A stretch of 27,742 bases of DNA from Tieghemiomyces parasiticus. Lineage: Eukaryota; Kickxellomycota; Dimargaritomycetes; Dimargaritales; Dimargaritaceae. The notes below the pieces were generated by a model that worked only from the letters and a program-made list of their open reading frames with translations, made no database searches and was not told the DNA's origin. Both the position numbers and the translations under genes were made by a program. Shown here one piece after another: positions 20,442 through 27,742 of the stretch (position 1 is its first letter; each line of letters opens with the position of its first letter). The stretch is taken from the NCBI GenBank assembly GCA_027575765.1, contig JANBPT010000632.1, positions 1-27,742 on the forward strand, written 5' to 3'.

Positions 20442-22167
20442 TGTCTTGATAAGCACCCAGGAGTGATTTCAGACCGTCTAGATTGCCCTTGTGTGGTTCG
20501 ATTAGAGGACAGTCCTGGAACAGTTTGGAAAAAAAACAACAAGTATTGATCAGGGGCGGGTTGAGACCATAATTTTTTGACATGTGGGGATTCGGATGGA
20601 AGGTGTGGTATTGCCGACGCTGCGCGCAAAGCTTAGACGGTGATGGCCATCAATGATCGACATGGATCGGCCGCAGGCGTTAAAGAGCTACACCGCTTTG
20701 CCCTGCTACGAAGGCTGTCAGTATCCAACTGTAGGATGGGGCGGGGTCGGAGCTTGTGTGGGCTGTACCTAATGCGCCCCTGCCCTCAGGCTTCCTTCCA
20801 GTCGGCTCAACACCGCCCCACATTGGCCACACCTTCACTCTCCCGCTCCACGTCCTCCCCCACTGTCGTGCACAGGGAATGGGCACTGTTGACGAAAAAA
20901 CAATGAGCATTAGAGGAGTGGAAGCACTGGGACGGAACAGGTGGAGCCGTCGGTGCGGCGCCAACTATAGGGACCGAAGGGCTAGTTTGTCCTAGTCGAG
21001 AGGGTGCAAAGTGGAGTGGTAGAGGCAATCGGGCTCACAGTCCGGCCGAGGATCAGGTTATTACGTTTTGGCAGCCGGCCACCCCTCGAGCTGCACTCGT
21101 AGTAATGTACGCGATTTAAGGAGGGGTTTCAAGGCCTCAATGCAAAACCAAGGCGACGGCAGGAGGGAGAAGGGGGGAGGGGCGCACGAGTGCATACCTT
21201 AGAGCCGGATCTCGCGCTCGCCCGGCGCCGTGGCCAAGATGGGACAGACGATTAGTGGACCGGCCAGTCGGCTGTGAGCGAGGAGATCGGATCGTGCAGA
21301 GGGCGGGGCCAGAGCGCCGCCCAACCGATTACCACCACCCTACGTAGCGTCCAGTATAACTATAGGCCAGCCATCCGTTGGGTTGCTGACCATGCCATGC
21401 CCCCTTATCCTTTCGACCGAAGGGATTCAACCAGAGCTCACACTCACGCCATACCCGAATATTGGACAGTACGCTCTGCCGGTCAGTCAGGATGGACAGG
21501 TGAGCCTGTCCCACACCCTCCCGGGCCCTTTGTCCACCCACGCCCAGCGATCACACGGGCTCTCATGTCCGTGTAGTGACGGAGGAGGCCGGGAGGAGCA
21601 GATCTCTGGCACAGGGCCTGTTGGAGGGCTGGGGCTAATTGCAGGCCCGAAATGTGCGCGCCAGGGGCCAGCGGTTGGAATGGCTTCTTTGTCTCTATTG
21701 GCAGGTAACGCACCATGCCGTTGGGAAGGGGAGGACAGAGAAAAGGAGGCCGGTGGCCTGGTCCGCGCTTCCCAACGCACCGCACATGCACACCCGGGGG
21801 CTGCTTCCTCAAGCACTACGCGCCCGCCTTCGATTGCCACCCGCCTCGCCCCTCGTCCTCGCTGTAGTTATCGACCATATGGCTAGCTGCATACCCGCGG
21901 CCGTGCATCTATCCGTCCATCACCTTGGCTTTGACCCACCTAACTTGGTCAGAACCTCGCACTTTACACGCGTGGGGGGGGGGTGCTTTGGCTGGGTGCG
22001 GATGGGGCGGGGGAGAGGGACAGCGGAGCCCTAGTGCCAAAAATGCAATGAAAAATAAAAGGACGGCCTGACTCGTCAGGCGGCCAACGAGGGTCCGACA
22101 TACTGAGGAGGGAATGGGGCGTTGGCAGCAGCACCGCAGAGGGCAAGTGGGCCGGCCCCTCGACTCC

Positions 22168-22179
22168 TCTCTCTCTCTC
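22168..22179. repeat. (CT)n tract
   Basis: A short run of CT units lies in the pyrimidine-rich region. Similar tracts lie at 26356-26369 and 27106-27121. Confidence 0.7.
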
Positions 22180-24378
22180 CCCTAGCTCTTGGACGATGGC
22201 TGCTTCCGCCTAGTCATGCCTATGAGCCGCGGCGGCAGGCCCGAGTCTGGGCGTGTCCGCCTCGTCGATTTTCCACCGGGTCGGTACTCCCGCCTAGACC
22301 CAGCTGGGCCTGTGCCGCCTTCATTGGGTGGGTGTTGGCCGACAGGGAAATGGAAAAGGAGGAGGGAGGGGTAGAGCGTAGCCGGGCGTGGACACGATGT
22401 GGTGACAGCGGGAGAGGCGGTCGCTGGAGTGTGGGCGTGTGCGTCAGCTATCGGGAGGAAGGGAGGGGGGGATAGGCCGGCTGGCGAGCGCAGGTCAATC
22501 ACACCGCCGGCCTGAGGGCTGACGGGTGTGAGTGGGTGTCACATACACACCACCACCCACACACTTATCAGCACCCGCGCTTACACCCCTTTCTCAGCCT
22601 ATAGGCTGCGAGTTTAGCGGCCCCTCCCCCCCAGCGCGCTATATGCCCCTCCCCATCGCCCTCCCGCCCATGGGATTTCCTCCACTACCCACCTCGCTAT
22701 ATGCTCACCACGGATACGCTGCGGCTGAGCCTACCCTGTCACCCACCGATTCTCAGCCATTCCCGGCCTCCTTCGTGCACGCATACCCTCTCTCTCACAC
22801 ACATAGCCCGCCGGCCGGGGGAAGGGGCGAGCCTTGCTCCGCCCAGTAGCCGACGCCTCCCTTTCCATCTCCCGGCCTCCCCCCATACGTGCCAGATTCC
22901 GCCTGTACCCTCCTCTCCCTGTCACCTCACCGCCATTTTTCCCGTCGACCATAGGCCCCCCTCTCCTTCTCCGGCCGTTTTTTTTCACGCACCCGCGGGC
23001 CCCGCCTGGCCCACCATTTTACAGGTAGGCCGGCCCCCGCTCGCCCCTGCCGGCCCACCCACCCCCTCGCCATTTTTCGCTGGGGGCGGTTTAGCCCAGC
23101 CATTTTTAAGCGGTAAGCGCTGCTGCCTCTTGTCCCGCTTTATTCCTCTCTCTCTCGTTTTGGCGCTATACCCCGTACAGCCTCCTCTTTATAAGCCCTG
23201 TCCAGCTTATATCCTTTATACAAGCGCTACACAGCATATACGCACCCACCACACCCACACCTTCCAGGCCACCCACCCGTTTCTCCCACCCGCCCAAACA
23301 CGTAAGTACTACGCCCTGTCTTTTACGCACTGCGCTTGGGTCGTTCCAACCTCGCTTGTATGCTGGCTTGAGGTGCGGTTTCCTTCAACCGCCTCCACCG
23401 GTTCCTAAACGATATGTGGGCCTTTCCGGGGGTTACAGACCGACCCTGGTTTACTTTTGCCTTTGCTATCGGCCGACTTTTATTCTCCCTTGGCGTCTAT
23501 CGAATTATCTATCGGTTACTTTTTAGGCCCTTACCTTCCCTCTCACTTCGGCCGCCGGTATACCTCTCCGTTGCGTGCAGCCGCCCGGAGACCTGGCGAG
23601 AGAGGGTGTGTAGGGAGACTTGGCGCGGCTGGTGCACGTAGCGGCTGCATGACTAGCCCTCGCGGCCATGTCCAACGTTGTATTTTTGTTTTGCTTCACC
23701 AACCTCTCGGACTACCCTGCTGGATCAATGATGGCCCTTGGCTGCTACTATGGCAGGCCAATTTTTGAAGAGGGTGAGGAGAGGTTGCTAGGCCTAGAGG
23801 CGCTGGGCGCTACTTTCTCCATGATGATGTCGCCAGGCCCCGTGGTAGTGGGTGAGCTACACCGGCTTCACCTCCTCACCACCGCTCCATACCCCGTAGC
23901 GAAGTGGGCACTTTTCCTTGGTAGGCGCCGGAAGCGACGGGAGAGGAGAGGAGAGAGTAGGCCGTGCGAGATCCGTTCCAGTGCCCACCCGCACAACGCG
24001 TAACGTTTCGATGGGACCCCGTTTCGGATCCCACTCCCAAACCTCTTCCCCCCTCTCTCTCTCTTCCTCTCGCCTGCCCGCTTCGCCCCTTATCCCTGCG
24101 AATGATACACAGCATCCTCTCCTCACCCGCTGTTTCTCTTACTCTGCCCTGTCGCCTTGCTCTGGCGATGGAGGCGGAGGGGGGTAGAGGGGAGGTGCAT
24201 CGCGACGCGACTCGTCACGCCCGCGTGTATGGGATCATCGCTATCCTCTCTTTTTCCCCCCCTCCTATGATTTCCTCGCCTGTTTCGCTGCCCTACGCGT
24301 GCGCGACCCACACCGCCCGGCACTCCATGCCTTTCCTCCCCTCTCTACGCGTCTCACCCTTTCCCTCCCTTTAGGCCC

Positions 24379-24386
24379 TATAAATA
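24379..24386 (+). promoter_or_regulatory. TATA box of the NHP6 gene
   Basis: TATAAATA stands 180 bases before the start codon in a pyrimidine-rich strand. It predicts transcription start near 24410 and a leader of about 150 bases, which is itself almost free of G. Confidence 0.65.
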
Positions 24387-24565
24387 CTACCACCGCCTAC
24401 TCTTGCCTCACTTCGCCCTCACCCACCACTAACCTCCCCTCCCCCCACATCCACGCCCCCTTTGTATTTTTACACACCTACCCACTGTGTCTCTTGATCC
24501 CAACGCCAACCCGTCCCCCACCCTGTACATTTTAATATCCCCACATCACCCGTGCGCAGTCCAAC

Positions 24566-24892
24566 ATGCCGAAGGTCAAGTCTGCCGCCCCTGCCTCCTC
24601 CCGCAACGCCAAGGGCGTGGAGAAGAAGAAGAAGCGCACCAAGAAGGACCCCAACGCCCCCAAGCGCGCCCTGTCGGCCTACATGTTCTACTCGCAATCG
24701 GCCCGCGAGAGCGTGAAGCAGAACAACCCCGAGGCTACCTTTGGCGAGCTCGGCAAGCTGCTCGGCGCCCAGTGGAAGGAGATGACCCCCGCCCAGAAGG
24801 CGCCCTTTGATCGCCAGGCGGAGGCCGATAAGGTCCGGTACGAGAAGGAGAAGGCCGCCTACGCCGCCCAGGGCTCGTCGGACGAAGAGTAA
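24566..24892 (+). CDS. NHP6: NHP6-type HMG-box chromatin protein
   Basis: This 108-residue protein has no introns. A lysine-rich tail (residues 1-27) precedes a single HMG box from DPNAPKRALSAYMFYSQ (28-44) to KEKAAY (about 99), with conserved P29-N30-A31-P32-K33-R34 at the start, W70 in the core, and a short acidic end, SSDEE. The family binds and bends DNA without sequence specificity in the minor groove and assists nucleosome remodelling and FACT. Yeast Nhp6A is 93 residues, so this one is slightly longer. Lysine is almost always AAG and codons end in C or G, as in strongly expressed genes. The start is the only ATG that begins with the family's MPK. The identification is firm; the closeness to NHP6 rather than another single-box HMGB is inferred from size. 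Confidence 0.96.
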   Translation: MPKVKSAAPASSRNAKGVEKKKKRTKKDPNAPKRALSAYMFYSQSARESVKQNNPEATFGELGKLLGAQWKEMTPAQKAPFDRQAEADKVRYEKEKAAYAAQGSSDEE

Positions 24893-27485
24893 ATTATTTA
24901 TTTGTTTCTGTTTCGTCTGTGCGTCGTCGTAATCGTTTTTATCCTCCCACTCTCTCCCTCTCCTAGACATCCCCCCCTCACCCCCTTCCTTTTGTGTATA
25001 CCCTGTGTGATGTGTGGGCTATAGGCGTGTGTCTGTGTGGATTCCCTCGGATCCCGGCTACCCCTTTATAGACCGGGTGCCCTGGTGTTGACGTGAGTGT
25101 GTGTATGCTCACTCCGGCGGACGAAACGAAGTAGTACTTCACCCCCGATCACGTCGCGATCACTGCCGCCTAGTCCCCTCCGTTCTGTAACATGTTAATG
25201 ATGTGCAACTCATCTGTCTCCTCCACCATAGTGCACCATCTCGAGGGCGACGTGTTCTCTCTCTCTCCCCCCCCTCCCACACACTTTCGACACACATCTA
25301 CCCTTCTTTCCATTGTTGCCCTCATCCCATCCTTTCGGCCGTGTCAGTTCCTTTTTCTGTGACCCATCTTTTATATAAAATGAATTTAAAGCTGAAGTAG
25401 AAGAGAGCTCCGCCTTGCCCAGTCCCTGACTCCCGATGCTACCGGGACATTGGTTGGGATGGTTGGAGTCTGTGCAGTACTAATGCCAACCCCCGGCTCA
25501 TATATAAGCTACACTTTAGTCTTTATAACCCATAATTGTAACCCGGTGTCTCCCCCATGTGGCGCAGGAGTCTATCCAGATCCGGTAAGGTGGATGACGA
25601 GCGCATAATTTGGCCAATAATCTCGCGGGTCAAACAACCAGAGTTCTAAGACAGCCCCGACGTGGTAGCTAGCTTGTACCACCATGGGCCTGCAGTAAGG
25701 GAGCTGCTGCGGTACAGACGTGCGAAACTCGGGGGACCACAGGACCCGCCGCCCCGATCCCACAGGTAAAACGTGTCCAGGGCAGTGCTAGCAGCCTAGT
25801 ACGATTGGCGGGGTTACCTTGGCTTATGACAAAAACAAAAAACAGCTCCCTACATGGCCAGGGGTGGATTTCGTCCAGTAGTTAGGTCATCATAAGGGCT
25901 GCATACGGTTCGTTTGCTAGGGTTGGCATTATAGCGCATGGCGGTAGTAGGGGAAGAGCACGAAAGCTGGTCGGGCTGACTATATGAAACACGCCGGAAA
26001 CTCTCTCCCCCCCCTGCGCTCCAGAGTCCGCTGGCCAAGGACAACAAAAAGGAAACGCGACAACTCCTGGATGTTATGGATTTTTTTCCAATGCTGCGCC
26101 CGCCTTACAGTAAGCACCCCTCGATTGAGCGGAGTGTGTCTACCATAGCAAGTCCATTTACCGGAGTTGCGCCAGTCTGGTGCTGCCACGGCCTCGGAAG
26201 GGCCTAGTTGGCAATGGGCAGCGGTGAATGACGCGACCACTTGTCCATAGCAGAATAGCGGTGCTGGTCTGGGCGCTCAGTAGCCTCACCAGCGGTTGTA
26301 GGAATGGGGCGAGGTAGAGAATAGCTGATCGGCTTAGCCTTGATGCCCACCGCTTTCTCTCTCTCTCTCAGAAACAGCCCAGTGGAGCCTATTTGAGAAG
26401 GCGCTGGGGAGGCAAGTGCGGATGGGCAAACGGAAATACAAGGAAGCGAGCTGGTTAGTTGGCAAGGGAGGGAGGGGGGAGGAAGACAGTGGGTGGCACT
26501 GATTGTCCAGCTGACCGCTGGCGAGCTCTGAGCACGCGCGTCGTGCCTGTCCATTCTGTTGTGGCGACCCTTGGATTGGGCCACGAGAGGCAGAAATGAA
26601 GCAGCCCCATCTGTCAGCAGAAAGGGATGGCAGTCGAGTAAGGGCCCCGGAATGAGGGGGTCGCCCATGTAGAAAGGGGAGGGGGGAGGAATGGGACAGG
26701 CAGCGAGCAAATGGTTCGTGCTTATCCGCAAGCGGGCCGGTCGGGCGGTGGAGCCAGCGCTGCAAGGTCTGCAGGACGGAGGTGCGGCCGGTGGGTATGG
26801 GACGAAGGCGCGGGTAATCCCCGGGTCGCCTGCTGGTGCTACCTCTGATCCGTTCGGGGCGGTGCTACGCGCGCCCACCGCCATCAATCCTCCCCCCCCC
26901 TACTAGGTAACCCGAAAGTCAAAAAAGGCGGCGGCTGGCCGAGCGGGCTTGGCTGGATGCTGCCCGCCCAAGGTGCCGCTGGTGCGGGATGAGACGCGCT
27001 CGCGCCCCTGTACACCAGAGTATAGTAGGAAGGTCCGCCTTGCCTCGTCTCCATTAAGACAATTAAGGCGGATATAGCAACGAGCAGCCCCCTCCCGCCT
27101 GACCTTCTCTCTCTCTCTCTCCTATCATCACCAGCACGGATATGGGATGCGACGGGGTACTGACAGAACGAGGAAGAGGGCCCCTAGGTCCATAATAGTT
27201 CTCACACACTCACGCACACACGCAGCTATCCGTATGCCTGGCTGCTTATCCTTAAACGCGCTTATGGGACCCTCGGCCACCACCGCCTCCACCCCTTTCC
27301 CTCCCATCACTCAACCGCGTCTGGCTTCTCTCTCCCTTGTTTTTTTCCACCCATTGGCCACCCCATCCTCGTCGCAACCACCCTGAGCGCCCCGCCACCC
27401 ATCCCAGTTACCACCATTATACCATCCACCATCCTGTCCTCTTACCATCGCCGCGGCCACCCATATCCAGTCCGTCCTAGTCTTC
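24893..27485. other. Intergenic between NHP6 and the edge gene
   Basis: The first few hundred bases are the NHP6 3' region, T-rich directly after the stop codon, with a TTTATATAAAATG block at about 25370. I recognise no gene in the remaining 2 kb. The minus-strand frame 26204-26887 (227 codons) is proline- and serine-rich and unlike any family. Pyrimidine tracts lie at 26356-26369 and 27106-27121, and the + strand is again pyrimidine-rich from about 27.2 kb, as it is upstream of NHP6. Confidence 0.45.
27106..27121. repeat. (TC)8 tract
   Basis: Eight TC units lie about 365 bases upstream of the TATA box of the edge gene. Such tracts occur in promoters of active fungal genes but are also ordinary microsatellites. 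Confidence 0.75.
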
Positions 27486-27494
27486 TATATAATA
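27486..27494 (+). promoter_or_regulatory. TATA box of the edge gene
   Basis: TATATAATA lies about 200 bases before the start codon at 27695, nearly the same spacing as in the NHP6 gene. Between them, TTACCTGAC followed by TTCTCCTGTTCGCAG (AG at 27644-27645) looks like a branch site and acceptor, so a short leader intron is possible; its donor is not clear. Confidence 0.5.
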
Positions 27495-27694
27495 AGTGTT
27501 TAGCCGCTGCTCATAGCCGCCTCTAGAACCATCTCTATCCCCCCCGGTTTACGAGTTTTACCCACGTCGACTGTGTAGCCTTTGGTCTTTTTTTCTGCTT
27601 CTTTTTTTTGGCTGGCACTTACCTGACCGTTTCTCCTGTTCGCAGCGCACCCGCCCTCCCATAAGCCCCGCCCCCCCCTCCTTCACCCGCCACC

Positions 27695-27742
27695 ATGCCC
27701 AAGGCCGCCCCCGCCCCCAAGAAGTCCGCCACTGGCCGCAAG
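27695..27742 (+). CDS. Start of a small basic nuclear protein (HMG-box or histone-like), cut by window edge
   Basis: Only 16 codons are visible: MPKAAPAPKKSATGRK. The start sits in a good context (CGCCACCATGC). The visible part is rich in lysine, alanine and proline, and all lysines are AAG, as in the NHP6 gene 2.8 kb upstream. The MPK start resembles that protein, which suggests a tandem NHP6 paralogue. The APAPKK segment is also typical of histone H2B tails, so H2B is a real alternative, and H1 cannot be excluded. No domain is visible. Confidence 0.7.
   Translation, partial: MPKAAPAPKKSATGRK

Larger units (their letters stand above)
20351..24565. other. Intergenic, pyrimidine-rich towards the NHP6 gene
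   Basis: I recognise no protein family across this 4.2 kb. From about 22.5 kb the + strand becomes strongly pyrimidine-rich and yields long proline-, serine- and leucine-rich frames, for example 22701-23408 and 22532-22849, which look like composition artefacts. A good donor (CACGTAAGTACT at about 23297) and a possible acceptor (GGTTACTTTTTAG ending near 23526) could mark a leader intron, but the TATA box at 24379 argues for a later transcription start. Microsatellites lie at 20425 and 22168. Confidence 0.45.

Noticed and set aside
22701..23408. 235-codon proline-rich frame on the plus strand
   Set aside because: The sequence is pyrimidine-rich with low complexity, and overlapping frames are equally open. 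There is no conserved motif.
24470..24970. 166-codon open frame on the minus strand
   Set aside because: It is the antisense of the NHP6 gene; leucine and glycine runs are reversed AAG/GCC codons.
26204..26887. 227-codon frame on the minus strand
   Set aside because: It is proline- and serine-rich with no recognisable motif, and other frames are open over the same DNA.
26925..27010. tRNA-like A box (TGGCCGAGCGG)
   Set aside because: A matching B box (GGTTCGANNCC) is absent and the acceptor and anticodon arms do not fold.
1..27742. CRISPR array, rRNA or bacterial operon
   Set aside because: No spaced direct repeats, rRNA-like blocks or Shine-Dalgarno-led gene strings were seen; introns and TATA boxes mark eukaryotic DNA.

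Overview
The window looks like nuclear DNA from a fungus, probably an early-diverging, moderately GC-rich one. It holds a fungus-specific GT15 (KRE2/MNT1-type) Golgi mannosyltransferase, an NHP6-type HMG-box protein and a bHLH regulator of fungal style. Introns are mostly short (58 to 510 bases, GTAAGT-like donors, pyrimidine-rich acceptors), and long gene-poor stretches separate the genes. The lineage is inferred from gene content only.

Layout. (1) 1-1483: a decayed Tc1/mariner transposase, 352-1435 (+), with weak candidate terminal inverted repeats. (2) 1436-3081: no recognisable gene. (3) 3082-4554 (-): an intronless bHLH-zipper transcription factor of 490 aa with a TATA box near 4920. (4) About 5.1-13.1 kb: a gene-poor stretch. 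Its first half is purine-rich on the + strand, so the minus strand is pyrimidine-rich like a leader. It contains a 26-bp alternating purine-pyrimidine tract and a possible minus-strand intron. (5) 13167-17743 (-): a gene that no single reading frame shows. I reconstruct seven exons with matching phases, giving a 1019-aa WD40 protein with two SUMO-interaction-like motifs and an RGRP AT-hook. (6) 17744-19108: a divergent intergenic region. (7) 19109-20350 (+): the intronless KRE2/MNT1-family mannosyltransferase, 413 aa. (8) 20351-24565: pyrimidine-rich noncoding DNA leading to a TATA box at 24379. (9) 24566-24892 (+): an NHP6-type HMG-box protein, 108 aa. (10) 24893-27694: noncoding. (11) From 27695 (+): the first 16 codons of another small basic protein (HMG- or histone-like), cut by the window edge, with its own TATA box.

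The genes do not form an operon or an obvious pathway. Three are nuclear or chromatin-type proteins (bHLH factor, WD40/SIM/AT-hook protein, NHP6), possibly four with the edge gene, and one is a secretory-pathway glycosyltransferase. The most interesting item is the reconstructed WD40 gene. Its combination of SUMO-binding-like, DNA-binding-like and beta-propeller parts suggests a chromatin adaptor. I could not assign it to a named family with confidence.
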